Shown here one piece after another: positions 34,507-43,932 of a stretch of DNA of 64,000 bases. The stretch is from JAGVPT01 sp963717445 (GTDB lineage Bacteria; Bacteroidota; Ignavibacteria; UBA10030; UBA8401). The translations under genes and the position numbers were made by a program. Below the pieces are notes generated by a model, which did not search any database, had not been told where the DNA came from, and was given only the letters and a program-made list of their open reading frames with translations. Location: NCBI GenBank assembly GCA_963717445.1, contig OY970334.1, positions 930,001 to 994,000 of the forward strand. Reading direction: 5' to 3'. Numbering within the stretch: position 1 is the first letter of the stretch; the number at the start of each line of letters is the position of its first letter.

Positions 34507-35589
34507 TTATCGTTGAATACGCGCCGATCCTCCTTTTGCAAATGCGCGGACCTGCTCCACTGTCGCCATCGTAGTATCCCCGGGAAAAGTTGTTAGCAAT
34601 GCTCCATGGGCCCAGCCGAGCTTTACCGCCTCTTCAGGCGATTCTCCGGCAAGTAATCCGTAAAAGAATCCGCTGGCAAATCCGTCGCCGCCACCGACGC
34701 GATCGAGGACATCCAACTCGCACGTCGGCGCACTGTAGGTTTTCCCATCTATCCACGCAACTGCACTCCAGCTATGATGATTGGTAGAATGAACTTCGCG
34801 CAACGTTGTCGCCACAACCTTTACCTGTGGATGCTTAGCGACAACTTTATCAATCATGCCGAAAAAAGCGCTCGGGTCAAGTTTGGATTTCGATGCGACT
34901 TCTGGACCGGGAATACCGAGTCCCTTCTGCAGGTCTTCTTCATTTCCGACAAGAACATCGGCATTTTCAACGATGCGGGCGACAACCTCCACAGCTTTTT
35001 TCTCGCCTCCCCAAACATTCCAGAGCTTCTCTCTGAAATTCAAATCGAAGCTGACAACGGCGCCAGCCTTCTTCGCGGCTTTCATCCCCTCAATAATCAA
35101 CTCTCCAGTCGTTTGGGAAAGAGCTGCAAAAATTCCTCCGCTATGAAACCAGCGGACACCTCCTGCAAAGATCGAGTTCCAATCAAAGTCACCCGGTTTC
35201 AATTGTGCCGCAGCCTCGTTAGAGCGGTTGTAGAATACCACCGGAGCTCGAACGCCTTGACCCCGGTCGCTGTACACCGCCGCCATGTTAGGTCCGTTCA
35301 CGCCGTTGTGTTTGAATCTTTTATAGAACGGTTTTACACCCATCGCCTTTACCCGTTCTGCAATCATGTCGCCGATCGGGTAATCTACCATGGCCGTGAC
35401 GATACCGGTATTGAAGCGAAAGCAATCCGCCAGATTGGCCGCGACGTTGAACTCTCCCCCGCTCGTATGTATCTGGCATTCCGTCGCTTTTCTAAAAGGG
35501 ATGATCCCGGGGTCCAGCCTGTGAACCAACGCTCCAAGCGAAACCAAATCGAGGGCACCGTCGGATTGAATCTTCAAACCATTGCTCAT
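34507..35589 (-). CDS. kdgK: 2-keto-3-deoxygluconate kinase, PfkB family (paralogue 1)
   Basis: A 360-residue sugar kinase; AAGGAG seven bases before the ATG. PfkB motifs: TSGGEFNVAANLAD near the N-terminus, VSFDLNFREKLW (typical of KDG kinases), and DRVGGGDGFASGFFYG with the catalytic Asp. It phosphorylates KDG to KDPG with ATP for Eda. It is longer than E. coli KdgK (about 310). A close paralogue lies 1.4 kb upstream at 37037-38122, with the tagaturonate epimerase between them; the two share the C-terminal GGSARI tail, so they arose by duplication. Confidence 0.85.
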   Translation of the reverse strand: MSNGLKIQSDGALDLVSLGALVHRLDPGIIPFRKATECQIHTSGGEFNVAANLADCFRFNTGIVTAMVDYPIGDMIAERVKAMGVKPFYKRFKHNGVNGPNMAAVYSDRGQGVRAPVVFYNRSNEAAAQLKPGDFDWNSIFAGGVRWFHSGGIFAALSQTTGELIIEGMKAAKKAGAVVSFDLNFREKLWNVWGGEKKAVEVVARIVENADVLVGNEEDLQKGLGIPGPEVASKSKLDPSAFFGMIDKVVAKHPQVKVVATTLREVHSTNHHSWSAVAWIDGKTYSAPTCELDVLDRVGGGDGFASGFFYGLLAGESPEEAVKLGWAHGALLTTFPGDTTMATVEQVRAFAKGGSARIQR

Positions 35590-35685
35590 CTATTGCTCCT
35601 TCTTCTTATTCTTTGTCAAGTATTCCGAACCCGTCCATGATGTGGTTCGGATTCGGATAAAATCCATTGCAACCGGAGCTGTTGA

Positions 35686-36939
35686 TCAGTCGCTGCCTAG
35701 AAAAATGGGGCGAAGGTGGCGGTCGTAAAGATTCTCCGTCACACCCTCATTAACCGCGCGGGCCGATTCATCGAGTGCATGCGTAAATCGATCTCCCATT
35801 TCCGCTGCGATTTTAAACCCGATATGAATCAATTGCCGGAACGACGTGCTGTAGCGTGCGCACGATTGATCATGTTTCAGCGCCAGAACAAAATCGGCAC
35901 TCCCCCATTTGTTGACCTCGGCGGGAGATGGAAGCAGTTCTTTTCGAATATCAATCACCGTGAGATATGGTTTTGCCAGCTCCTCAAAGCGAAGATACGA
36001 CTGAGCGTAAACCTCTTTCGCGATATTGAGGCCTTCACCACCGGACTTTGCAAGACCGATAACCTCTTCGAGCCACGTCGTCCCCGCAGTTTTCAAGTGA
36101 ATTCCGGCATCAAGTTTTTTAATCGTTTTGTTGATCACGGGGTAGATGGAGAATTTGTCGCTTCCCGAATGGATACTGATCTTGAGCGTCTCGGGCAGCC
36201 CGAATTCTGTGACAGCGTGAGCGATGACCGCGACATCCTGTTCAAATTCTACGGCAAATTGTGCGACATTGCCGATGTAATCGACCCCTTTAAGAAATTG
36301 TCCCGTAAATTTCGGAGCGACGGTCTGCAAGGGTACCTCTTCTTTTGAGAGCGCGGCAAGGATAAAGAACAACTCGACCGGAGTCTGCGGAGTGTTTGTT
36401 TCATCGGTCGATACTTCTGTGATGAAATTTTCTTTTCCCTTTCGGGAAGCGATATAGCGGTAGATATTCCCCGCTTCCTTCACGGCAGAGAGATATTTCT
36501 TTCCCACGGACACAATGTTTTCTGTGGTTACGTCAATTCCATTTTTGAGGCCCGGGATTTTAAGTGTGCCGATAAATCTCCGGCAGTACTTTGTGAACTC
36601 GGCAAGATCCCCGGGATCGGGTTCATGTCCGATAAAATCGGCCACGTCCAGTGTGAAGTAATTACTGGGTGTGATGAACAGATCCACGGTGTTAATGCCG
36701 ATGTGGTCGGCGTCAACGTAATACGGCGACTTCCAACCCAACTTTTTCACTGCATGGTCAGCCTCCAAACGAGTGTTCTGGGGTTGCGTTCCAATGAGAG
36801 TATGTTCTCGATTGGACTTGTTCCAAACGGGGACAACATCCACTCCATGTTCGCGTGCCTTGACAAACGCAGAAAGTTGTGCTACACCCTGATGTCCGAA
36901 ACGATCACCAATTCCGATCGAGTATTTTTCAATTTTCAT
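35686..36939 (-). CDS. uxaE: Tagaturonate epimerase UxaE
   Basis: A 417-residue cytoplasmic protein with AAAGGA upstream. Sequence features GIGDRFGHQGVAQL at the start, DADHIGINTVDLF, FITEVSTDET and SIHSGSDKFSIYPVI match the UxaE family first described in Thermotoga, which converts D-tagaturonate to D-fructuronate. Together with UxaC and an SDR-type UxuB in this cluster it gives a galacturonate route that bypasses altronate, and indeed UxaA/UxaB are not seen. His and acidic residues in DADH, EVSTDE and HSGSDK are likely metal or substrate ligands (inference). Confidence 0.85.
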   Translation of the reverse strand: MKIEKYSIGIGDRFGHQGVAQLSAFVKAREHGVDVVPVWNKSNREHTLIGTQPQNTRLEADHAVKKLGWKSPYYVDADHIGINTVDLFITPSNYFTLDVADFIGHEPDPGDLAEFTKYCRRFIGTLKIPGLKNGIDVTTENIVSVGKKYLSAVKEAGNIYRYIASRKGKENFITEVSTDETNTPQTPVELFFILAALSKEEVPLQTVAPKFTGQFLKGVDYIGNVAQFAVEFEQDVAVIAHAVTEFGLPETLKISIHSGSDKFSIYPVINKTIKKLDAGIHLKTAGTTWLEEVIGLAKSGGEGLNIAKEVYAQSYLRFEELAKPYLTVIDIRKELLPSPAEVNKWGSADFVLALKHDQSCARYSTSFRQLIHIGFKIAAEMGDRFTHALDESARAVNEGVTENLYDRHLRPIFLGSD

Positions 36940-37036
36940 TAACTTGCGTCCTTTTGTTTAATACATGGTCCTAACGTCTTCTATTTTTCACTCTCAGCTT
37001 GTCAAATGAGCTGTCATGCATTCGCGGGAATATCGC

Positions 37037-38122
37037 TCACCGCTTGATTCTCGCACTCCCTCCGCCCATGACATGCTTGATCTCTTCCATTGTCACCATA
37101 CTTGTATCTCCCCGTGTGCTCTGCAATAGCGCGCCATGTGCTGCGCCCATTTCAACGCATTCATGCGGCGGCATTCCATGAAGGAAACCATAAACAAACC
37201 CGCTGCAGAAACCATCGCCGCCGCCGACCCGGTCCTCTATTTCGAGATGGGAAAACTTGCGCGATTCGTGGAATGCTCCGTCGTAATACATGATTGCGGA
37301 CCAATTGTTGACGAGGCCGCTCACCACTTCACGGAGCGTCGTCCCGACAGCCTGGACGTTTGGAAATGTCTCGACCACTCTTTTTACCATCTTCTTATAG
37401 CCTTCGACGGGAAGGGATTTTAAATGTTCGTCGGTCCCCTCAACGTTAAAACCGAGCACTTTTTGGAAATCCTCTTCATTGCCGATGAGTACGTCGATGA
37501 ACGGCACGAGCTTTTTTGTCTCTTCGATTGCTTTCTTGCTTGACCAAAGCTTGCTGCGGAAATTCAGATCGTAACTCACAACCGTCCCGGCTTCGTGTGC
37601 CGCTTTCATTGCCTCGCACGCAACTTCCGCACAACTGTCGCTCAGTGCAGTGAAGATTCCGCCGGTATGAAACCAACGCGCTTTTCGACTACTGAAAATC
37701 CGTTTCCAATCAACGTCAGAAGGCTTCATGTGTGCGACAGCCGTATGGCCGCGGTCGTACATCGTTACGCTGGCGCGCACACCTATGCCAACCTCAGTAA
37801 AATTCAACCCGATCCGATCTGTACGCCCGGATCCGTCATAAGGGACCCAGACGACTTCGCTTACATCCATACCGCTTGCACGAGCGTGGTTCTTGATAAA
37901 GGCACCCAGAGGATTATCGACGAGGCGGGAGATCCATCCCGTTCTCATTCCATATCGGGCAAGAGCGTACGCAACATTATATTCCCCGCCGCCGGCATAC
38001 GCCTCGAACACCGGCGTCAGCTCTATGCGCTGGTGACCGGGAGGGCTTAAACGAATCATGCACTCGCCGAGGGAGAGAAGGTCGAATTCTGTTTCCGATG
38101 CTGAATGAATTTGCAATGCCAT
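37037..38122 (-). CDS. KDG kinase-like PfkB kinase (paralogue 2)
   Basis: From ATG 38122, 361 residues. Motifs parallel paralogue 1: YAGGGEYNVAYALARYG, VVSYDLNFRSKLW, TTLREVVSGLVNNWSA and DRVGGGDGFCSGFVYG with catalytic Asp. The substrate-facing N-terminal part differs most (GRTDRIGLNFTEVGIG here versus GVNGPNMAAVYSDRGQG), so it may act on another ketodeoxy or uronic acid than KDG, for example an isomer; otherwise it is a redundant KDG kinase. Located 98 bases upstream of uxaE on the same strand. Confidence 0.8.
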   Translation of the reverse strand: MALQIHSASETEFDLLSLGECMIRLSPPGHQRIELTPVFEAYAGGGEYNVAYALARYGMRTGWISRLVDNPLGAFIKNHARASGMDVSEVVWVPYDGSGRTDRIGLNFTEVGIGVRASVTMYDRGHTAVAHMKPSDVDWKRIFSSRKARWFHTGGIFTALSDSCAEVACEAMKAAHEAGTVVSYDLNFRSKLWSSKKAIEETKKLVPFIDVLIGNEEDFQKVLGFNVEGTDEHLKSLPVEGYKKMVKRVVETFPNVQAVGTTLREVVSGLVNNWSAIMYYDGAFHESRKFSHLEIEDRVGGGDGFCSGFVYGFLHGMPPHECVEMGAAHGALLQSTRGDTSMVTMEEIKHVMGGGSARIKR

Positions 38123-38303
38123 TGTGTTATCCAAGATTATAAATGTGAAACAGGTGAAAAATCGCCTCTCGCCAAGTCGCCGGCGAAGCCGACCCTTCGG
38201 GAAAAAGCTCAAGAACTATTTTTTGAATCATTTTGCGATTTTGGGTGATCCATACTTTTGGAATTATCCGGAAACCTCGATATTTGATTCGCCGGCACCT
38301 GCA

Positions 38304-39554
38304 TCATTTCAATCGATAGAGGAGTTGACCGGCGTTTTCGACGACCAGCAGGCCGCCGTTTTGTCTTGCTTTCCATTCGGGAACGTTGATCGAGCGGTAA
38401 TCAGCGTAACCGAGGTTGACGGCTCGGCAAACTTCTTCGGGGATCGAAGTTGCAAGCGTAACGTTGATGCGTGGTAATTCCACCCCATTCTCGAAGGTAC
38501 CGATACCCCGCACGTTCGTCGAATGAGCAAGGATGAGTTTCGAGGTTCCCGAAAACCGGTCCCACTGTCGAACGAAGTAGTCGCGGATATGATACCCGAC
38601 TTTGCGAATTTCCTTGCCGTGCACGTGAGAAATTTCTTTGATATGAGGGGCGTAGATGATCACTTCTCCGCCGTCAGCAATGATCGGCTCGTGCTTGTAC
38701 ATTACTTTCCCGGCCACCCAAATGTCGTCATATATCGTTGGCGCAAGACCGAGGACCGTGTTATAAGCATGGTCGACATATCTGATATGAACTTTCGAAG
38801 AACAATCTGCCGCTTTCCCCCAAGCCTCTTCGGGCGAGCCGATAAAGAGGGACGTCACAGCGTGATCATCGACGACGAAAGCAAAACATATCCGAGGCAC
38901 GGAAATCATTGAGGCAGATTTATCGATGACCCGCCGGACAGGAGTATCTTTCACGCCGTTGACAACCGGGTTTGTGATGAGAGCTCCGATCCAATGGAAT
39001 GTTTGGATAATCTCTTCGCCACCGATTCCCGGGAAAAAATATTTGTTCCCTCCGGCGAAGCCGACCGTCTCATGTGGAACAACCGGACTAATGAGAATGA
39101 TCTGATCGTAATCAAAAATGCGTTTGTTGATGGTGATATCCACTGCGTCGGTGAACAATCCCTCGGAGAGCCCGGACATCTCCGAAGCCGAGATTCTCCC
39201 GATCGTCCTGAGCTGTGCCGGATCGTTGTGTGAATGATTGAAGAATTTTGTCTTTGTGTGTATGGATTTATATTCTTCAGCGGTGATCCCTACAAGGCGG
39301 AGAATAATCTCCATCTCCAGCGGACGATGTGTGCCGGTTGCTATGAGATAATCGAGGGCACTCACTTTGGGTTCGAGGATATGTCCAAGCGTTTTAAAAA
39401 ATACGGGAAGTTCCGCATGCCGGGTGGTGTCCGGTATGATAACTAAGATACGCCGTCCGTTCAATTGAAGTGATGAGAGTGCTCGCTCACTGAGGCTGTA
39501 GATTTCTTCTTCCATTTTCTGACGCGGGATAGCTTCGTTCCCGATGATCATCAT
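38304..39554 (-). CDS. LarA-like nickel-pincer racemase/epimerase family (DUF2088)
   Basis: About 416 residues from the ATG at 39554, five bases after the stop of the upstream dehydrogenase. IIPDTTRH, YLIATGTHRP and HNHSHNDP-like FFNHSHNDP followed by VVPHETVGFAGGNKYFFPGIGG are the LarA fingerprints: the Lys in GGNK carries the nickel-pincer cofactor and His residues do proton transfer. Known LarA relatives racemise lactate or malate or epimerise 2-hydroxy acids including aldonates. Inside a uronate cluster, an aldonate or uronate-derived 2-hydroxy acid is the likely substrate. The LarB/C/E cofactor genes are not in the window. Confidence 0.85.
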   Translation of the reverse strand: MMIIGNEAIPRQKMEEEIYSLSERALSSLQLNGRRILVIIPDTTRHAELPVFFKTLGHILEPKVSALDYLIATGTHRPLEMEIILRLVGITAEEYKSIHTKTKFFNHSHNDPAQLRTIGRISASEMSGLSEGLFTDAVDITINKRIFDYDQIILISPVVPHETVGFAGGNKYFFPGIGGEEIIQTFHWIGALITNPVVNGVKDTPVRRVIDKSASMISVPRICFAFVVDDHAVTSLFIGSPEEAWGKAADCSSKVHIRYVDHAYNTVLGLAPTIYDDIWVAGKVMYKHEPIIADGGEVIIYAPHIKEISHVHGKEIRKVGYHIRDYFVRQWDRFSGTSKLILAHSTNVRGIGTFENGVELPRINVTLATSIPEEVCRAVNLGYADYRSINVPEWKARQNGGLLVVENAGQLLYRLK

Positions 39555-39558
39555 TCCG

Positions 39559-40716
39559 CTACACCTTTCCGATTTCAACACGGAAACCGATTGTCCTGAG
39601 CGGCTGCTGGAGGGCCGTTAACGAAGAGGGCAATGTAACAACTGTGTTAAAAAATTCGCGCCTCATGCGGTATTCGGCCCGCAAGCCTGCAAAAAACGAT
39701 CGGCGTTCATCAGGCAACACATTCGCAATCAGACGCAATGCGCGGTCATCGCACTCAATATCATAGCATTGGCTCACAATTTTTCTTAACACTTCTTCAT
39801 GGGATTCGGTGCCTTGCGGCACAATAACATGTTCAACCGCCGGTTTGGGCAGCGAATTCCCCTGCGTCCACGTTTCCGGCTGGCCGAAGAATTTGCATGC
39901 GACCGAGTACATCATTTTCACCGCAGCAAGTTTTCCGTCGAATGAATATCCTGCGATATGTGAAGTGGCAATATCAACTTTCTCCATAAGATCGATATCA
40001 ATCAGCGGCTCCCCTTCCCACACATCAAGGAGCGCGCCTCCGAGGTGTTTGCATTCAATCGCTTCTTTCAGCGCCTCTCCATCTACAACGGCACCACGTG
40101 CCGTATTAAACAGGATTGCTCCTTTTTTCATTTTATTGATACGTGTGCCGTCAAAGAGATGAAACGTTGGATCGCTCCCCGACTTTGTGAAAGGGACATG
40201 AAGAGTGATGAAATCCGCTTCCATCAATTTGTCCAGAGGTGCGTAGGAAGGATCCGCCGTCACGCGGGCAAGAGGAGGATCGTTCTGCAGCACATTCATT
40301 CCCAACGCCCTCGCATTCCTGACGATCTTGCTTCCCACATTTCCAACACCAACCACGCCGAGAGCTTTCCCGGAGAGGGTGAACCCCTTCCGTTTTGCCA
40401 GCGTAAGAACTGCCGACGTGAAATACTCTGCAACTGAATTTGCATTCGAACCGGGCGCACTCGCAAAACCGATTCCCCGCAATCGGAGATATTCAAGATC
40501 AACATGGTCCGTGCCGATCGTAGCCGTCCCGACAAATTTGACCTTGCTCCCATCGAGCAAATCTTTTGTCACCTTCGTTTCCGAACGAATAATGATCATG
40601 TCGGCGTCGCGGAGAGTCTCCTTCGTAATTTCCTTAGTCCCTAATGCTTGAACTTCGCCGAATTGACGAAATGCTTCCCCAACGAGCGGGTTATTTTTAT
40701 CTACGACTACGCGCAT
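39559..40716 (-). CDS. PdxB-like D-2-hydroxyacid dehydrogenase
   Basis: 385 residues from ATG 40716, which has GGAAGG upstream. Domains: split catalytic domain and NAD domain with GVVGVGNVGSKIV; catalytic Arg in NTARGAVVDG, Glu in DVWEGEP and His in TSHIAGYSFDGK. The FDGK after the His and the C-terminal extension are those of erythronate-4-phosphate dehydrogenase PdxB. The true PdxB works in vitamin B6 synthesis, but here the gene is sandwiched between uronate genes and directly precedes the LarA-like gene, so it more likely oxidises or reduces a sugar acid (phosphate) in this pathway. Assignment to the family is firm; the substrate is inferred. Confidence 0.85.
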   Translation of the reverse strand: MRVVVDKNNPLVGEAFRQFGEVQALGTKEITKETLRDADMIIIRSETKVTKDLLDGSKVKFVGTATIGTDHVDLEYLRLRGIGFASAPGSNANSVAEYFTSAVLTLAKRKGFTLSGKALGVVGVGNVGSKIVRNARALGMNVLQNDPPLARVTADPSYAPLDKLMEADFITLHVPFTKSGSDPTFHLFDGTRINKMKKGAILFNTARGAVVDGEALKEAIECKHLGGALLDVWEGEPLIDIDLMEKVDIATSHIAGYSFDGKLAAVKMMYSVACKFFGQPETWTQGNSLPKPAVEHVIVPQGTESHEEVLRKIVSQCYDIECDDRALRLIANVLPDERRSFFAGLRAEYRMRREFFNTVVTLPSSLTALQQPLRTIGFRVEIGKV

Positions 40717-40781
40717 GATACCTTCCAACTTACGACTTCTTACTGCATACCAACTACCCAACAACCGCTACGCAAAAAAGG

Positions 40782-41564
40782 TTAAATCGTCATACTTGTG
40801 AATCCGCCGTCGACCGGGACGACTGCGCCTGTAACAAATGAGGAGGCCTTTTCGGAGGCCAGCCAAAGAAGCGCACCCGACAATTCGTTGGGTTCTCCAT
40901 ATCTTGCCATCGGAGTATGGGAGAAAATCGATTTGCGCCGTTCTTCGGTCAGTATTTTGCGATTCTGTTCAGCGGGGAAAAAGCCGGGCATAATGGCATT
41001 AACGCGAATCTTATGTTGTGCCCACTCCTTTGCTAGAAAACGGGTCATGTTGTTTACGCCCGCTTTCGAGATAGAATATGTGAAAACCCGGGATAACGGC
41101 GGTCCCGAAGAAACCGACGAGATATTAATGATGCTCCCTCCGCTTTTCTGTTCGATCATTTGTTTGGCAAAAACACGGCACGAGAGAAAAACTCCCTTTA
41201 AGTTCGTGTCGAGAATGTTATTCCATTCTTCATCGGAGATATCAAAAACTGGGGTAGGTGAATTGACACCGGGTGCGTTGACAACGATATCAATTTTTCC
41301 CCAGAGGGAAACGATTGCATTCTTGCCTTTTTCAACGCCCGCTTCCGATGCGGTATCAACTTGGACAGCTTTTGCCGTCCCGCCCGCCTGCTCGATAGCC
41401 CGAACCACTTTCTCCGCACCGGCTGCGTTGTTATGGTAGCCGACTGCCACTTTCGAGGAAGCCTGTCCCAACGCTTGTGCCATGCTGCCTCCCAGAACTC
41501 CGCTCCCCCCGATAACAACCGCAACCTTCCCCTCAAGGCTGAATAAATTATCTACATACGACAT
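40782..41564 (-). CDS. uxuB: SDR-type fructuronate reductase (mannonate dehydrogenase)
   Basis: A 260-residue short-chain dehydrogenase. NAD site IGGSGVLGGSMAQ, catalytic Ser in INISSVSSG, YSISK, and a distinctive C-terminal part: RVNAIMPGFFPAEQNRKIL, HTPMARYGEPNELSGALLWL and FVTGAVVPVDGGF. These last segments are characteristic of the Bacillus-type UxuB (YjmF), which reduces D-fructuronate to D-mannonate. This fits the neighbouring UxaC and UxaE. It is 65 bases upstream of the PdxB-like gene. Confidence 0.82.
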   Translation of the reverse strand: MSYVDNLFSLEGKVAVVIGGSGVLGGSMAQALGQASSKVAVGYHNNAAGAEKVVRAIEQAGGTAKAVQVDTASEAGVEKGKNAIVSLWGKIDIVVNAPGVNSPTPVFDISDEEWNNILDTNLKGVFLSCRVFAKQMIEQKSGGSIINISSVSSGPPLSRVFTYSISKAGVNNMTRFLAKEWAQHKIRVNAIMPGFFPAEQNRKILTEERRKSIFSHTPMARYGEPNELSGALLWLASEKASSFVTGAVVPVDGGFTSMTI

Positions 41565-41614
41565 ATGTTACTCTTTGAATATTGTGTTTATGTTTTTTTC
41601 GCCGTCCAATGAGC

Positions 41615-42886
41615 TCAAAGTTTAACCGGCTTGACGTTGGCGGTCAGTAGCGACATCAAGCCGAGGGCCAGCAAATACGCAGAGCCGCAAATGATAAAGA
41701 GTATCATATAGCTGCCTGTCGCTTGAACGATGTATCCAGCAGCCGTCAAGAAAATCATACCTCCCACAGAGCCGGCAAATGCGCCGAGTCCCACAACTGA
41801 ACCTACCACTTTTTTGGGGAACATATCTGACGCCGTTGTGAATATATTCGCCGACCATCCCTGGTGTGCGGCTGTCGCCAAACCAATGATCCCGACCGCC
41901 AGCCACATATTGGAAACGTTAGCGGCAACAACAACCGGGACAACGAGGAGCGCAAAAATCAACATGGTCACTCTTCGCGCTCTATTGACTGCCATTCCAC
42001 GCTTGATCATTGCTCCGGAAAGATATCCACCGCCGATACTCCCTATACTTGTCATCGTATAAATAACAATGAGCGGCAAACCAATCCCGGAAAGCGTGAT
42101 GCCGAAGTTGTTATTTAAATACAACCCCAACCAATAGAGATAGAACCACCACACCGGGTCGGTAAGAAACTTGCCGACCACGAATGCCCATGTCTGGCGA
42201 TACTTGAGAAGCCGTAACCAAGGAACTTTCTCAGACGGTGAATCCGGTGGATCGCTGAGGATGTACGCCATCTCTTCTTGCGAAACTCTTTTCGCCGCTT
42301 CAGGCTTTTCATAAAATATGATCCACAAAACAAGCCAGACGAAACCGGTCGCACCGGTTGCAATAAATGCCGACTGCCAGCCGTACGTCACCGTCAACCA
42401 GGGAACCACGGCAGGAGCCACAACCGCGCCGATGTTCGCCCCCGAATTAAAAATTCCGGTGGCCAGTGCCCGTTCTTTTTTCGGAAACCATTCTGCGGTC
42501 GCTTTGATCGCAGAAGGAAAATTCCCCGACTCACTCAGGCCGAGAAAAAAGCGAGCGACGCCAAAACCGAACACCGTGCTCGCGAGGGCATGTGCCATTG
42601 CGGCAATGCTCCAGCCAGTGATCGAAATTGCATAGCCTATCTTTGTACCATATTTATCGACAAACCATCCGAAGACCCCAAGACCGATGGCATAGGCAGC
42701 TTGAAAGGCTGTTCCGATGTAGCCATACTCAATGGAACTCCAGCCGATTTCCTTTTGCAGTGTCGGCGCAAGGATACCGAGGATATTTCTGTCGAGATAA
42801 TTGATCGTCGTTGCAAAAAAAAGTAAACCGCATATCGTCCATCGATGTCGGCCGATATTCTGATTTACTTCTAATGTTCCGGTCAT
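41615..42886 (-). CDS. exuT: ExuT-like hexuronate MFS transporter
   Basis: A 423-residue, 12-helix MFS protein of the anion:cation symporter branch. TTINYLDRNILGILAPTLQKE in the first helix region, then LGLSESGNFPSAIKATAEWFPKKERALATGIFNSGANIGA, are typical of ExuT/GudP-type importers that bring in galacturonate and glucuronate with protons. It would supply the UxaC pathway after extracellular pectin breakdown. Gene order exuT-uxuB follows directly (50 bases). Confidence 0.9.
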   Translation of the reverse strand: MTGTLEVNQNIGRHRWTICGLLFFATTINYLDRNILGILAPTLQKEIGWSSIEYGYIGTAFQAAYAIGLGVFGWFVDKYGTKIGYAISITGWSIAAMAHALASTVFGFGVARFFLGLSESGNFPSAIKATAEWFPKKERALATGIFNSGANIGAVVAPAVVPWLTVTYGWQSAFIATGATGFVWLVLWIIFYEKPEAAKRVSQEEMAYILSDPPDSPSEKVPWLRLLKYRQTWAFVVGKFLTDPVWWFYLYWLGLYLNNNFGITLSGIGLPLIVIYTMTSIGSIGGGYLSGAMIKRGMAVNRARRVTMLIFALLVVPVVVAANVSNMWLAVGIIGLATAAHQGWSANIFTTASDMFPKKVVGSVVGLGAFAGSVGGMIFLTAAGYIVQATGSYMILFIICGSAYLLALGLMSLLTANVKPVKL

Positions 42887-42953
42887 GCGCGTTCTTCATT
42901 TCCAGGGTGAAAGACATCTTCCACGAAGCTATCGGTCTATTATTCCTTCGGTC

Positions 42954-43787
42954 TTACAAAAGCTCTCTCATCGGCACGGCGTCCATATCCGAAAATTCCT
43001 GATTTTCTCCTCCCATCGCCCAGATGAACGAGTAGTTCCTTGTTCCCGCCGCTGAATGGATCGACCATGGGGGAGAAATGACGGCTTGTTGATTTCTCAT
43101 AATCAGCGCCCTCGTTTCGTTCGGTTTGCCCATCAAGTGGACAACAAAAGACTCCTCATCAAGCCCAAAATAGAGGTAGACTTCCATCCTGCGCTGGTGC
43201 GTATGGCTCGGCATTGTATTCCATACGGAACCGTCGTTCAATGCTGTCAAGCCCATGACCAACTGGCTGCTTTTGATACCTTCGGGGTGGACGTATTTCG
43301 TTATCGTTCTGGCATTGGCATTATGGGACGATCCGAGGGGCGATTTCGTTGAGTCGTTGAAGCGTGCGTGGGCGACGGGATAGGCCGCATGCGAGGGGTA
43401 CGAGACGAAATAAAACAATGACGGCTTATTCGGGTCGGCACTCGCGCATTCGATCTCCCGAACCCCTCTCCCGACATACAGCAGGTCTCTAAATGCCATC
43501 GCGTAAGCTGTGCCGTCCACATATAATTTCCCATCCCCTCCGATATTGATGATGCCGACTTCGCGTCTCTCAGCAAAGAAATCCGCAGCCATCTCTTTCT
43601 TCGATGATTCCAATTTCAACCTCGTCGCCAACGGGACGGCAGATCCGACGATCACACGATCGACGTCCGAGTAGATCATCGTTACAACATTCGGCGCAAA
43701 TAAGTTATCGATAACAAAGGACCGTCTAAGCTCAGCCGTTGTCATCCGTTGATACGCTTCATCGTTCGGTGCAAATCGTACTTCCAT
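42954..43787 (-). CDS. kduI: KduI, 4-deoxy-L-threo-5-hexosulose-uronate ketol-isomerase
   Basis: A 277-residue double-cupin isomerase of normal KduI length. Start MEVRFAPNDEAYQRMTTAELR and the zinc site MPSHTHQRRMEVYLYFGL (His, His, Glu) and the C-terminal FIWAMGGENQEFSDMD match KduI. It isomerises the open form of unsaturated galacturonate, produced by pectate lyase, to the 2,5-diketo acid that KduD reduces. It belongs to the same minus-strand series as exuT and uxaC. Confidence 0.93.
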   Translation of the reverse strand: MEVRFAPNDEAYQRMTTAELRRSFVIDNLFAPNVVTMIYSDVDRVIVGSAVPLATRLKLESSKKEMAADFFAERREVGIINIGGDGKLYVDGTAYAMAFRDLLYVGRGVREIECASADPNKPSLFYFVSYPSHAAYPVAHARFNDSTKSPLGSSHNANARTITKYVHPEGIKSSQLVMGLTALNDGSVWNTMPSHTHQRRMEVYLYFGLDEESFVVHLMGKPNETRALIMRNQQAVISPPWSIHSAAGTRNYSFIWAMGGENQEFSDMDAVPMRELL

Positions 43788-43932
43788 AATTATTCCATAT
43801 CATCTTTCAAGCGACCGCGATGGTTCCATCGTTCCGCCAAACAAACACTTAAGATACAAAAAATCACACTTTTTTGCTCTGTTACTCGCATCATAGATAT
43901 CGAACACAGTTTCCTTCCACAACATTATCCGA

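Noticed and set aside
39559..40716. Vitamin B6 biosynthesis as the role of the PdxB-like gene
   Set aside because: No other pdx gene is in the window and both neighbours belong to sugar-acid metabolism; not excluded, but not the best reading.
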